A stretch of 64,000 nucleotides of DNA from Victivallis lenta (GCF_009695545.1 NZ_VUNS01000009.1:99396-163395), one strand, 5' to 3'; shown: positions 54,731-63,880, numbered from the stretch's first letter. Notes: generated by a model from the letters alone, not told the origin. Translations and numbers: made by a program.

Positions 54731-57025
54731 ATGCACTGGGTTGATTGGGCCATTATGCTCGTGCCGTTGCTTATGGTATTGGGAATGGCTTTTTATTCCG
54801 GACGATATGTACGCGGAGTTGCGGATTTTCTGGCGGCCGGACGGGTCGCCGGACGCTATGTGATGTCTGTCGGGGATTTGATCTCGGGGCTGAGCGTAAT
54901 TACGCTGGTGGCGCTGTGCGAATCCAAATATCAGACCGGATACGGGGTGGAATTCTGGGGAAAACTTTTCGCTCCGGTTGGAATCATTTTTTCTCTGACC
55001 GGATTTTGCGTCTACCGCTGGAGAGAAACCAAAGCATTGTCATTCGGACAATTTCTTGAAATGCGTTACAACCGGGCATTTCGCATTTTCGCATCGACTT
55101 TGCGTACGATCTCGGAGATGGTGACAAATGCGCTGGGACCGGCAATCGCAGTAAATTTCTTTATTTACTTTCTTAATTTGCCGCGGCATTTTACTGTATT
55201 CGGATTGAGTATCCCGATGTTCGGATTCATTCTGGTGGTGCTGATGACCGCCGCGCTGATTTGCATCTGGCCGGGGGGACGGGTTTCGCTGTTGATTACG
55301 GATACGATTCAGGGACTTTTGTGTTATCCGGTATTTTTGATTATCATCGGTTATATTTTAATCAATGTTTCATGGAACGGTGAAATCACACCGACAATGG
55401 CGGACCGGGTATCGGGGGAGAGTTTTCTCAATCCCTACGATGTGGATAAATTGCGCGATTTCAATATCTTTATGCTGATTGTGAATTTGCTTGCCTCAAT
55501 TTTGAACCGGGCAAGCTGGTTCGGCAATGATACGACTAATGTGGGACGCACGCCGCATGAACAGAAAATGGCCGGAATCCTCGGCGCCTGGCGTAACGGC
55601 GTAAGTTATCTCATGCTGATCGTAATCGCGGTACTGGTCATTACGATCATGAACCATCAGAATTATGCCGTGCGAGCCAAGGAGGTTCGTGATATTCTCG
55701 GTACTAAAGCAGCGGAGGAGACCATTCAGGACCCGCTTTTACGCAGCAAGGTGACGGCGGCAATCAGAGCAATTCCCGAACAACGTCATAAAATCGGGGT
55801 CGACGAACCATTATCCCGGGTGAAAAATCTGGATACCCCGGTATTGGAAACAGTGCAGAAACTGGTTGGTGACGATGGGGAAGGAAGTTTTACCTTTCAA
55901 AAATTCCGCACAGTCTACCAGCAGCAGATGATGGCGGTAACGCTGAACCGGACATTTCCGGTCGGGATCATCGGGCTGTTCGGACTGCTGATGATTCTGC
56001 TGGTTCTTTCAACTGACGACTCGAGAATTTTCAATGCGTCGAGTACGATCATGCAGGATGTCATTTTGCCATTCTGCAGGAAAACGCTTTCTCCCAAAGC
56101 TCATCTGCTGGGATTGCGGCTCTGTTCCGTAGCGGTGGGAATATTCTTCCTGATGTTCAGTCTGCTGTTCGTTCAATTGGACTATATCACCATGTTTATG
56201 ACGATTATGTGTTCTCTCTGGCTGGGAGGAGCCGGACCGGTAATGCTGGGGGGATTATACTCCCGATTCGGAACGACTGCCGGAGCTTTTGCATCGGTAC
56301 TCACCGGATCGTGCATTTCGATTGCCGGGATCATTATGCAGAACAACTGGGCAAAGCACATCTATCCCTTTCTGGTTGCGCAGGAGTGGGATGAAGCAGT
56401 GGGAAACTTTTTGGAATGGTGTAGCGCACCGTTCAATCCCTACATCGTCTGGGAAATGACACCGGAGAAGTTTCCGATCAATTCTTTTGAAATTTTCTTC
56501 ATGGCGATGCTCTGCTCCTGCATTGCCTACGTCATCGGCTCGCTGATAACCTGTCCCAAGGGAGGATATAATCTTGATCGTCTGCTTCACCGCGGAATTT
56601 ACAGCATTGACGGAGAAAAAAAGATCTCTTCATCATGGTCTTGGGGCAATATCTGGAACAAACTGATCGGTATCACGCCGGAGTATTCCCGTGGCGACCG
56701 GATCATCACTTGGTCCGTATTTCTGTATTCCTTCATCTATCAGCTGGGAATTTCATTTGTGCTGGTGATTGTCTGGAATTTCATTCAACCGTGGCCGGAT
56801 GAGTGGTGGGGATACTATTTCTATATTACCACATTGATAATCCCCGGATGTGCCGGAGTAATTACGACGATCTGGTTTATATGGGGAGGGACAAAGGATA
56901 TCATCCAATTGTTTCGTGATTTGGAAAAACGTGTCGACAATCCGCTTGACGACGGACGGGTTGTCGGCCAGGTATCTCTGGCCGATAAGAACGCACTGGA
57001 AGAAATTGACAGGAAAAGGATGTAA
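54731..57025 (+). CDS. Sodium:solute symporter (SSS family), island copy
   Basis: 764 aa with AGGAGAAAG before the ATG. It starts MHWVDWAIMLVPL and runs closely parallel to the chromosomal copy at 26649 over its whole length, including the extra hydrophilic segment (IPEQRHKIGVDEPL, NLDT) and the tail NPLDDGRVVGQVSLADK. The GC content is lower than in the chromosomal copy, which suggests a different history. It presumably imports the product of the cargo hydrolases. Confidence 0.9.
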   Translation: MHWVDWAIMLVPLLMVLGMAFYSGRYVRGVADFLAAGRVAGRYVMSVGDLISGLSVITLVALCESKYQTGYGVEFWGKLFAPVGIIFSLTGFCVYRWRETKALSFGQFLEMRYNRAFRIFASTLRTISEMVTNALGPAIAVNFFIYFLNLPRHFTVFGLSIPMFGFILVVLMTAALICIWPGGRVSLLITDTIQGLLCYPVFLIIIGYILINVSWNGEITPTMADRVSGESFLNPYDVDKLRDFNIFMLIVNLLASILNRASWFGNDTTNVGRTPHEQKMAGILGAWRNGVSYLMLIVIAVLVITIMNHQNYAVRAKEVRDILGTKAAEETIQDPLLRSKVTAAIRAIPEQRHKIGVDEPLSRVKNLDTPVLETVQKLVGDDGEGSFTFQKFRTVYQQQMMAVTLNRTFPVGIIGLFGLLMILLVLSTDDSRIFNASSTIMQDVILPFCRKTLSPKAHLLGLRLCSVAVGIFFLMFSLLFVQLDYITMFMTIMCSLWLGGAGPVMLGGLYSRFGTTAGAFASVLTGSCISIAGIIMQNNWAKHIYPFLVAQEWDEAVGNFLEWCSAPFNPYIVWEMTPEKFPINSFEIFFMAMLCSCIAYVIGSLITCPKGGYNLDRLLHRGIYSIDGEKKISSSWSWGNIWNKLIGITPEYSRGDRIITWSVFLYSFIYQLGISFVLVIVWNFIQPWPDEWWGYYFYITTLIIPGCAGVITTIWFIWGGTKDIIQLFRDLEKRVDNPLDDGRVVGQVSLADKNALEEIDRKRM

Positions 57026-57034
57026 GGTTTTCTG

Positions 57035-58570
57035 ATGAATACACAAGATGAACTGAAAGATTTTTTTGTTGATTTTTTTGTGCCGATCGACAATATCCCG
57101 GAAAATACAACCCGGCGTGATTCGATCTGTATGGAAGCCCGTGCCTCGTTGCTGATAGAGGCGAATTGTACCAGCGAGTACTTTCCGGCATTCATGAAAT
57201 CCGGTGTGCCCGGCTCAAACTGCTGGATCTACAAGTTTTCCCAACCATGGAGCTGCAAATGTTTGCATCACTTTAACAATAATTATAAGTTAAGTTGGTC
57301 TTTTAAGGAGTTCGAAATTGGTACTCCTTCGATAAATTGGAATTGGCATTCTGCAAATACCTGGCGTTTGAAGATTGATATGAAGAGCAGTGCCAATCTT
57401 AATATTATTAACGAATTTGATCCGCCTTTTAATTATGTACAACTAATTGATTGGGAGAACAGTGATGCGCCTCGCCTCTCCAATAACATATTGAAAGCAG
57501 ATTTTGAGCAGGTCAATTCATATTTTCAGCAAGTTTATCGTTCTCGTTTTCAGCTTTGTTCCCAGATTTCTCCTTATAAGACACCTGAACAGGTGTGTCG
57601 CTTTTTCGGAAATCGCGGGGAGGTTTTTGCAAAGCTGAAAAGCGACAGTATGCGTCCTGATTGCTTTCTAAAAGATCTTGATCAGACAGTACCGAGACGA
57701 AGCGACCAAGCTGATTGGTCAGAAGCTCGTATAGAACAGGAAATGTTTTTAGAGATATTGCCTTGTTCGCCGCAAGGAGCTTCGCTGTTGCCGCTTTGTC
57801 ACAAATATAATGGCTGGTTTTGTCAAGTATTCCCGTTTAAGGATGAATTCGATGAAATCCGGATGCAGTTAATCAAGTTGTACATGCCGAAAACACAAAC
57901 AAAATGCCTTGTTCCGGTGACAACTTGGATACGTGAAAACTATCCTTATAATCAATATTTCTGCGTCCCGTTGCCGAAGGACAAGCAGCCGCTCTATAAT
58001 CTTGATCTGCTGCTTAAACCGGAAACAGAAACAGTCATTTTGACAGATAGCGTGGAGTTGGCCGATTCCAATCAGCGTAATGCCTTTGATGGTATTCTAT
58101 TCACAAGCTTCATTTGTTCACCGGAACACTACGAGCAGGTGGATTGGGCTCCGTTGAGAAATAAAACAATTTATTATTTGATTACAAATCATTCTGGCAT
58201 TTCTTTAGAATCAGCCGCATTGAAAGCACGGAAGTTGAAGGAATATCTGGTCAAAGAGGAACCTGAAATAAAACTCTTTTTCGTTACACTTCCTGTGGAT
58301 TACAAACTTGAAGGACATTTGGGGCGTTCTCGGACTTTCAAAAGTGTTGATGATATTCTGCAGAATTATGAGGAATGGCCTCCGGTTGTGAAAACGACTG
58401 AAATCAAGTTTTGGGAATCAGACGAAGAATTTCTGGAATTTTGTGCAGAGGCAGAGGAAATCATCAAAAGTCATAATATTATAAAACCACCAACCTTAGC
58501 AGAGATTACAAGATATTGTCAACAAGAGGAAATATTCTTTTCAGAATGGATGTCGCGTCCTTCTGAATAA
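57035..58570 (+). CDS. Hypothetical island protein with possible degenerate Toprim-like domain
   Basis: 511 aa, AAGG upstream of the ATG, 9 bp after the symporter. It is clearly AT-richer than its neighbours. Residues about 320-440 read like a decayed Toprim fold: TVILTDSVELADSNQRN, DWAPLRNKTIYYLITNHSG, then LKARKLKEYL and a strand IKLFFVTLP. In element-borne primase/RepA proteins such a region precedes a helicase part, which is missing here. The N-terminal 300 residues are unrecognised. Probably part of the element backbone, not of the cargo. Confidence 0.45.
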   Translation: MNTQDELKDFFVDFFVPIDNIPENTTRRDSICMEARASLLIEANCTSEYFPAFMKSGVPGSNCWIYKFSQPWSCKCLHHFNNNYKLSWSFKEFEIGTPSINWNWHSANTWRLKIDMKSSANLNIINEFDPPFNYVQLIDWENSDAPRLSNNILKADFEQVNSYFQQVYRSRFQLCSQISPYKTPEQVCRFFGNRGEVFAKLKSDSMRPDCFLKDLDQTVPRRSDQADWSEARIEQEMFLEILPCSPQGASLLPLCHKYNGWFCQVFPFKDEFDEIRMQLIKLYMPKTQTKCLVPVTTWIRENYPYNQYFCVPLPKDKQPLYNLDLLLKPETETVILTDSVELADSNQRNAFDGILFTSFICSPEHYEQVDWAPLRNKTIYYLITNHSGISLESAALKARKLKEYLVKEEPEIKLFFVTLPVDYKLEGHLGRSRTFKSVDDILQNYEEWPPVVKTTEIKFWESDEEFLEFCAEAEEIIKSHNIIKPPTLAEITRYCQQEEIFFSEWMSRPSE

Positions 58571-58584
58571 TATTAAAACTTACA

Positions 58585-58618
58585 CCTTCCTCTGCTGTCA
58601 CACAACAGCAGAGGAAGG
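58585..58618. terminator. Bidirectional terminator
   Basis: CCTTCCTCTGCTGT (58585-58598) and ACAGCAGAGGAAGG (58605-58618) form a perfect 14-bp stem with a 6-base loop, between convergent genes. Confidence 0.75.
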
Positions 58619-58637
58619 AATGTTATAAATTTCCATA

Positions 58638-59099
58638 TTACAGGAGCAATGGTTGACCAGCCAGATACGATTGATAGATATACTCCGGATTTTCAAAAAA
58701 CATGCTGCTGTTGTAATCATCCAGCCGGTCGGCTATCCAGGAGTTGTAAACTTCGATCAGTGCATCGGAAAAGTCAATCCCTTTTGCTTGAGAAACCGCA
58801 ATGATCAAGCGTTTATAGACTTTGCCAATATCAAAAATGGAAGGAACAGTATAACGGCAGGCTGCGACATTATTGAAGGTTCCCTGCAGTATATGGTATT
58901 TCTCTGTCAGATTGTCGATCAGCTTCTCCATATTCTCGCTGTGATAGATGTCTGCCAGCTCCAGCAGATGACGAATCTCGGCAATTCCAAAAGCGTTTAC
59001 GACTACACGCCGATGGTTCTTTGTCTTCCGCCCAATCGCTTCGATCAGCGAACAGACAAAGAAAAGATCGTTTTCCTGACGGTCTTCACGTCCGGTCAT
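58638..59099 (-). CDS. Putative antitoxin with DUF3791-like segments
   Basis: 153 aa from the ATG at 59099 with AAGGAGG upstream, overlapping the DUF3990 gene stop by 4 bp. An N-terminal segment (NDLFFVCSLIEAIGRKTKN, AEIRHLLELADIYHSENMEK) and a C-terminal one (FSDALIEVYNSWIADRLDDY, IYQSYLAGQP) recall the small DUF3791 proteins that flank DUF3990 toxins in gut bacteria, here fused in one chain. Role inferred from coupling and context. Confidence 0.6.
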   Translation of the reverse strand: MTGREDRQENDLFFVCSLIEAIGRKTKNHRRVVVNAFGIAEIRHLLELADIYHSENMEKLIDNLTEKYHILQGTFNNVAACRYTVPSIFDIGKVYKRLIIAVSQAKGIDFSDALIEVYNSWIADRLDDYNSSMFFENPEYIYQSYLAGQPLLL

Positions 59100-59551
59100 C
59101 GTGTGACCTCCTTGCTTTCCAAGAAAGTCAAACAGGACAACGCTCTCGGGGTGCAAAACGTAATCTGATGAGTTGGATGCTTGAATTTTGCCAATACCCA
59201 GAATTGTTCTCTGGTGAGAATTCCGCTGATGAAATCGGCAACATAGTTCCATATCTGATCGTTGGCCATCGCTCCAACTACGATGTCATGAGAATGCGGA
59301 GTACCGTTCCGGCAGGCTACGATGAAGTCAAGCCACTCTTCCGTCATCTGATCGAAACTCAGAATATCCAAATCAGGATCAGGAGTGTATTCATAAAAAC
59401 TGACAACAGGGGTATCGAACCGCCTTGACCAGCGTTCCGCTTGCGATAGCAACTCCGTGCAATAGAAACCGGGACCGAAATCTTTATTATTCCGGCTCGG
59501 TTTTATTTCCGGAGTCCGTATTTCACAATATCCGCCGTGGTAGACAATCAT
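59096..59551 (-). CDS. DUF3990 ADP-ribosyltransferase-like toxin
   Basis: 151 aa. YHGGYCEIRTPEIKPSRN, DFGPGFYCTELLSQAERWS and VVSFYEYTPD match the DUF3990 family: His-Gly at the start, the DFGxGFYxT motif and the following Q-A-x-x-W helix, features shared with ADP-ribosyltransferase folds. The coupled gene after it would be the antitoxin. It lies near the right end of the island, a common place for stabilising toxin systems. Confidence 0.8.
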   Translation of the reverse strand: MIVYHGGYCEIRTPEIKPSRNNKDFGPGFYCTELLSQAERWSRRFDTPVVSFYEYTPDPDLDILSFDQMTEEWLDFIVACRNGTPHSHDIVVGAMANDQIWNYVADFISGILTREQFWVLAKFKHPTHQITFCTPRALSCLTFLESKEVTR

Positions 59552-60075
59552 TGCGACCTTTCCTGTTCAGCAACTCTTCAGTTTATATCTTCTCTAAAAT
59601 CTTGAACACGTAAAATATATCATCCATGGAGACATTTGCAAATCAAGGTTTGACTTTTACTGACGGAGCCATTATAGTAAAAATATCATCGTTGGGAACT
59701 ATGAAAGTTCTTTGAAATGGTAACAAATGGTAATTTTACCATATTGACGAGGTATGGGTACAGGAAGACGGAGTCAGAAAAGAGGGTGCCATCAGGTGTC
59801 ATTTTCAAGGTGCAAACGCCAGAAATTACCGTTTGAGCCTTCTTTTTTCTCTTATGTGAAAGCGGCCAAATTCGCCACTTTTGAGTTCAAATCTTCCTGT
59901 TTAGAGATGTTTTGAGGTGAAGAAAAACTCTTCGGATGTTCCAGCTGCCGGAGCCATTTTTTACCCTCAGAATCGGAAAATCGAGACCTTTTTGCGACCT
60001 CTTCGATTTGATCCGGGTAAACGCTTCTTCATGAAACAGCATACGAATTCTCTACGCTACAGAACGGATTAGAAT
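59552..60075. other. Right island end and flank without genes
   Basis: About 520 bp holding the promoter side of the DUF3990 gene, AATGGTAA direct repeats with matching TTACC near 59716-59745, and attR at 59940-59961. No protein-coding frame is convincing. Confidence 0.6.
59940..59961 (+). repeat. attR: right attachment site of the island
   Basis: Exact 22-bp copy of 34226-34247 (last 16 bases of the tRNA-Asn gene with CCA, and flanking T-run). After it the sequence TTACCCTCA also matches the left side apart from one extra T, so homology runs a little beyond the core. Confidence 0.92.
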
Positions 60076-61488
60076 ATGCCGGTCTATTACAGCGGTAAGA
60101 AGTTTCACTACCGTTTCCGGGTCAAGGGCAAACGCCATTACGGAATCTGCGAAGGCTGCACGACGGAAGAGCAGGTGCTCGCCTACGAAGCCCAAGTCAA
60201 TGCCAGACTCCGGGAAGAGGTGAAGGCAGCTCAGGAAAAGCTTCGTCAGGAAGAACAGAAAATTGCCTTCAACAATAATGTCCGCTCCCTTGTTGAAAAT
60301 TATCGTCAGGTCCTGAATGACGGCAAAAAGGTTTCGCTTGCGGACGCCTATGCCTTGTACAGCCGGAAACTGTCCCGGAAACGGAAATGCAGTGACAAGA
60401 CCCGGAAACAGAAAGAAAGCTACTGGCTGGATTTTCTGGCGTATATGAAGGAAACTTTCCCGGAGATCATCGATCTGGATAAAGTTTCAAAGGCGCATTG
60501 CGAAGACTATGTGACTTTCCTGATCGATTGCGGACGTTTCCTGAAAGAGAAAAAGGTAAGCCTGAAAACGCATGGGAAAGTTGTACCAGTCTCTTACGAA
60601 CAGCCTTTTCTGATCGGCAATAAGACGATTAAGGAAATCTGCAGCGTCATTAAAAGTGTTTTCGAGCGCCTGAAGGATGATGCCGGTCTGCTGGCGAATC
60701 CCTGGAACGATGTGATCCTGCCTGCCGTAGACGACTCCATCGAGCGGGAGATCTTCTCGCTTCATGAATTGAATTTGATCCGAAACGGACTGGCGAAAAA
60801 TCATTTTTGCGCGCCTCTGTTCACGGTAGCCGCCGTTACCGGTCTGCGGGAGGGAGATATCTGTACCCTCAAGTGGAAGGAAATCGACTGGACCTCAGGA
60901 GTCATCCGCCGGATTATGAGAAAAACCGGCAAAGGCGTAACCATTCCGATTCTGTCCTCGCTGAAGGTGTTTCTTGCCGGACAGCCCCGCGTTTCCGAAT
61001 ACGTGTTCCCGGAACATGCGGAATTATACCGGCGGTGCAGTTCAAAGGTATCGGTGCGAATTAAAGATTTTCTCGAAAACGAGCTTGATATCAGGACGAC
61101 GGTTCAGCCGGAGAACCGGAAAAATATTTCCATCAAAGATTTGCACTCCATGCGGCATGTATTCTGTTACTATGCCGGTAAAGCCGGAATACCGATCAAT
61201 ATCGTCCAGTCGATTGTCGGTCATATGAGTCCGGTGATGACCTCTTACTATCAGAATCATGTTGTTCTGGAGGACCAGAAGCAGGAATTGGAAAAACTGC
61301 CGTCGTTCCTGATTTTCAACTCGGTCAATCTGGATCAGGAAGAACAGAGAAAACGTCAGGAATTGATTCGTCTTGTACAGGAAATACCTGTGGAGAAACT
61401 TCAGGAGTTCATGTCGATTGCACAGAAGTTCACCATGAGAGATCAGGAAGAAAACGTAGATGCAACGGCATTGCACAAGGCGTCATAA
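60076..61488 (+). CDS. Tyrosine recombinase
   Basis: 470 aa. An N-terminal arm-binding part (HYRFRVKGKRHYGICEGC) and a coiled coil (residues 40-75) precede a core domain and the catalytic domain: R258 (TGLREGDIC), H357 and R360 (HSMRHVFCYYAG), H383 (VGHMS) and Y391/Y392. It begins 114 bp outside attR. It is clearly homologous to the next gene and unlike the island integrase at 34358, so it marks another element or the remains of one at the same site. Confidence 0.92.
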   Translation: MPVYYSGKKFHYRFRVKGKRHYGICEGCTTEEQVLAYEAQVNARLREEVKAAQEKLRQEEQKIAFNNNVRSLVENYRQVLNDGKKVSLADAYALYSRKLSRKRKCSDKTRKQKESYWLDFLAYMKETFPEIIDLDKVSKAHCEDYVTFLIDCGRFLKEKKVSLKTHGKVVPVSYEQPFLIGNKTIKEICSVIKSVFERLKDDAGLLANPWNDVILPAVDDSIEREIFSLHELNLIRNGLAKNHFCAPLFTVAAVTGLREGDICTLKWKEIDWTSGVIRRIMRKTGKGVTIPILSSLKVFLAGQPRVSEYVFPEHAELYRRCSSKVSVRIKDFLENELDIRTTVQPENRKNISIKDLHSMRHVFCYYAGKAGIPINIVQSIVGHMSPVMTSYYQNHVVLEDQKQELEKLPSFLIFNSVNLDQEEQRKRQELIRLVQEIPVEKLQEFMSIAQKFTMRDQEENVDATALHKAS

Positions 61489-61587
61489 CATGTTCATAAT
61501 TAAGAATAATTGTTGTGATATGCGACTTGACGGATGAATATGTCGCGGTTATATTACTTCTTAATTCGGAGAAGTAGCAGGGCAGGA

Positions 61588-61622
61588 CCTCCATGCCGGA
61601 AATATGGTATGGAGGCTTTTTT
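61588..61622 (+). promoter_or_regulatory. Hairpin covering the ribosome site of the second recombinase
   Basis: CCTCCAT (61588-61594) pairs with ATGGAGG (61609-61615), followed by six T residues and the start ATG at 61623. The right arm is the Shine-Dalgarno sequence, so the hairpin can act as terminator of the first gene or as a block on translation of the second. Confidence 0.65.
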
Positions 61623-62864
61623 ATGACTGTAGCACTTCATGGCATGAACTATCGTTATCGTTTTCGCGTAAAAGGAAAACGGTATTTCGGGCTTTGCGTC
61701 AATTGTCACACGGAAGAAGAGGCGTTGGCCTTTGAAGCGCAGGAACGTAATCGTCTGCTTGCCGAGTTTTACGAAGCGGAAAAACGTTCCGCGGAATATG
61801 CCGCTCAACTCCAGATCGAACAGGAAAAAATCAAGTATAACCGGAATGTTCGGGCGTTGGTAGAGAATTACCGCTATGTTTTAAATGGCGGTAAAAGCGT
61901 TTTACTTTCCGAGGCGTATGAACTGTTTCTGGCAAAGCCCCGGAAGAGAAGAAACATTTCCGAGAAATCCCGCAGACAATACCAGGCTTATTGGGGTGAT
62001 TTTCTGGCATTCATGCAGAATACTTTTCCTGATATCAATAAGCTGGAACAGGTCATGTCATTGCATTGTGAAGCATACGTCTCTTATCTGATCAGCAATG
62101 GCCGTTTCAACAGCAAGAGTGATTACCAGCTTGGGAACAAAACCATTTGCGAGATCGCAAGCTCCATCAAGGGAGTATTCAGGCGCCTCAAACGAGATGC
62201 CGGTTTGCTGGAAAATCCCTGGGATGATGTGATCTTGCCCGCAATGGACGATTCGCTTCGCCGGGAGATTTTTACGGTGGACGAACTTCAGAAGATACGT
62301 TGCGGGATTCTGCATAATTCATTTTGCCGGCCATTATTTACAATTGCGGCGGCAACCGGATTGCGCGAAGGTGATATTTGTACTTTGAGGTGGAAAGAAA
62401 TAGACTGGGTCGGTAAAAATATCCGTAGGGTCCTTAACAAAAACAGAAAAGACGTTTCCATTCCCATTCATCGGATGCTGTACGATTATTTCCTGCGGCT
62501 TCATAATGACGATGAGTATGTTCTTCCTGAGCACGCGAGAATCTATCTATCCTCGCCGACTACTGTTTCGAAGCGGATCAAAACTTTTCTGGAAGATGAT
62601 CTGGGAATTGTCACGACAGTTCAGCCGGAAAACCGCAGAAGCATTTCGATTAAAGACCTGCACTCCATGCGGCACGTGTTTTGCTATTATGCGGGGAAAG
62701 TCGGGATTCCAATTTCCGTCGTTCAATCAATCGTCGGCCACATGGATGAGCGTATGACGGCATATTATCAGAATCACGTGCAGGAAGAAACGCAACATCA
62801 GGAGCTCGAAAAGCTGCCGTCTGTCTTGCTGCTGGATGCTGAATATGCAAAATTTGCGATATAA
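61623..62864 (+). CDS. Tyrosine recombinase
   Basis: 413 aa from the ATG at 61623 (GGAGG upstream). Same layout as the preceding gene: RYRFRVKGKRYFGLCVNC, coiled coil, catalytic TGLREGDICTLRW, DLHSMRHVFCYYAG, VGHMDERMTAYYQNH. Much of the catalytic domain is identical to the neighbour, while the first gene has an extra segment near residues 155-185 (EKKVSLKTHGKVVPVS). The pair looks like a gene duplication or two stacked integrases. Confidence 0.92.
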   Translation: MTVALHGMNYRYRFRVKGKRYFGLCVNCHTEEEALAFEAQERNRLLAEFYEAEKRSAEYAAQLQIEQEKIKYNRNVRALVENYRYVLNGGKSVLLSEAYELFLAKPRKRRNISEKSRRQYQAYWGDFLAFMQNTFPDINKLEQVMSLHCEAYVSYLISNGRFNSKSDYQLGNKTICEIASSIKGVFRRLKRDAGLLENPWDDVILPAMDDSLRREIFTVDELQKIRCGILHNSFCRPLFTIAAATGLREGDICTLRWKEIDWVGKNIRRVLNKNRKDVSIPIHRMLYDYFLRLHNDDEYVLPEHARIYLSSPTTVSKRIKTFLEDDLGIVTTVQPENRRSISIKDLHSMRHVFCYYAGKVGIPISVVQSIVGHMDERMTAYYQNHVQEETQHQELEKLPSVLLLDAEYAKFAI

Positions 62865-63065
62865 AAATGACAATACTGTTGTTCATAATGGGTTTGCAGG
62901 ATGGTGTTATAATTCTTCATCATCATGAAACTTGAAGGGACGCGCCGCTCCGAACAGGGACGCGGGACGTTCGTAAACGTTCCGGTCGCGCCACGGCCGG
63001 TTTCCGGGCTGCGGCAACTCGTCTACATTGCATCGAACCTCTAGGAATTCCTGGCCCATCGGGCG
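62865..63065. other. Gap without gene
   Basis: About 200 bp, GC-rich in its second half. I see no gene and no copy of the att sequence here. Confidence 0.5.
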
Positions 63066-63590
63066 TTAGTCGGTGTGGAAAGCATTATAGCCATAGGTCA
63101 GAATATCCGGCACGGCAAACGCGCTGCAGCTCCGGCTCATCGAAGTGCGGCGGCCTGGCGCGTCATTCGTGTAGCCGTATTTGCTGACGGAACCGTTCGC
63201 CACTTCGGTGACCAGATCGCGGTGCGGTTCGTAACTCCACGCCGTGTTTACCCCGTTCGGACGGGTCAGATTTTCAATCAACTCGCTGTCTGCCAGTCGG
63301 GTATAGGTGAAGTTTCCGGCTGGGGTGGTAATCTGGTTCAACCGTCCGTAGCTGTCGTAACTGTACGTATAATTATTTACATCCCCGATCTGCATACCGG
63401 TTATTCTCCCTTTGTACCCGGAATCGGTATAGCCCTGATAAGCGTCTTGTTATAAATACCATTGATCGTCTCGGATATCAAGTTGAATTCAGCATTATAT
63501 GCGAAGGTTCTTGTTCCGGCCGCGTCGGTTACGGTTACCGGCTGCCCAATCCAATTATGGGTATAGGCGATATCCGGCGGATTTTCTAAA
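63066..63590 (-). pseudogene. RHS-repeat fragment, frameshifted
   Basis: On the minus strand the first frame reads NPPDIAYTHNWIGQPVTVTD then FAYNAEFNLISETINGIYNK and stops at 63411-63413; from about 63450 another frame continues with QGYTDSGYKGRITGMQIGD, YSYDSYGRLNQITTPAG and YGYTNDAPGRRTSMSRS to a stop at 63066. These are YD/RHS repeats, broken by one frameshift at about 63433-63450 and lacking both the large N-terminal part and a toxin tip. Confidence 0.8.
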
Positions 63591-63880
63591 CAAAAACAAA
63601 AATTTGAGTAATACAGTTACTAACCAAAACGTAAAAAAGATCATGCATACTGGTAGGATTTCTGGTGAAAATCTTTGATGAGCAGTAAATAAGCATATCA
63701 CAAAAATACTCATAATTATAGATATAACGATTATGAAAGTGGAAAGAATTCTTTCTTTACTTATTTTTGTATATAGTAGTGATAATCATTCCATGAGATA
63801 TTAATTTTTGATATATTATAAAAACAAAGAATGAAATAAACAAAGATATCTGGTACAAGCCAATAAATATATAGGTTCAT
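63555..63880 (-). pseudogene. Broken small membrane-protein gene beside the RHS debris
   Basis: From an ATG at 63878-63880 the frame reads MNLYIYWLVPDIFVYFILC and SWNDYHYYIQK, then meets a stop at 63761-63763 next to an A5 tract (63764-63768). The neighbouring frame goes on as KERILSTFIIVISIIMSIFV, then FFTFWLVTVLLKFLFLF, to a stop at 63555. Joined, it would be about 108 aa with several hydrophobic helices. Its place before the RHS fragment suggests an immunity-type protein, but this is a guess. Confidence 0.35.

Larger units (their letters stand above)
34226..59961 (+). mobile_element. 25.7-kb integrative island in tRNA-Asn
   Basis: Bounded by 22-bp direct repeats, one being the tRNA 3' end, with a tyrosine recombinase gene 116 bp inside the left end. 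It contains replication and excision functions (HUH Rep, excisionase-like protein, clamp-like protein, nuclease), two toxin-antitoxin-like pairs and a catabolic cargo at 44290-57025. No relaxase, type IV secretion gene or phage structural gene is visible, so it is best described as an integrative and perhaps mobilisable element or satellite. Confidence 0.9.

Noticed and set aside
61489..62960. Direct repeat TGTTCATAAT after both tandem recombinase genes as an att site
   Set aside because: Only 10 bp, in AT-rich sequence, and possibly just shared ancestry of duplicated gene ends.
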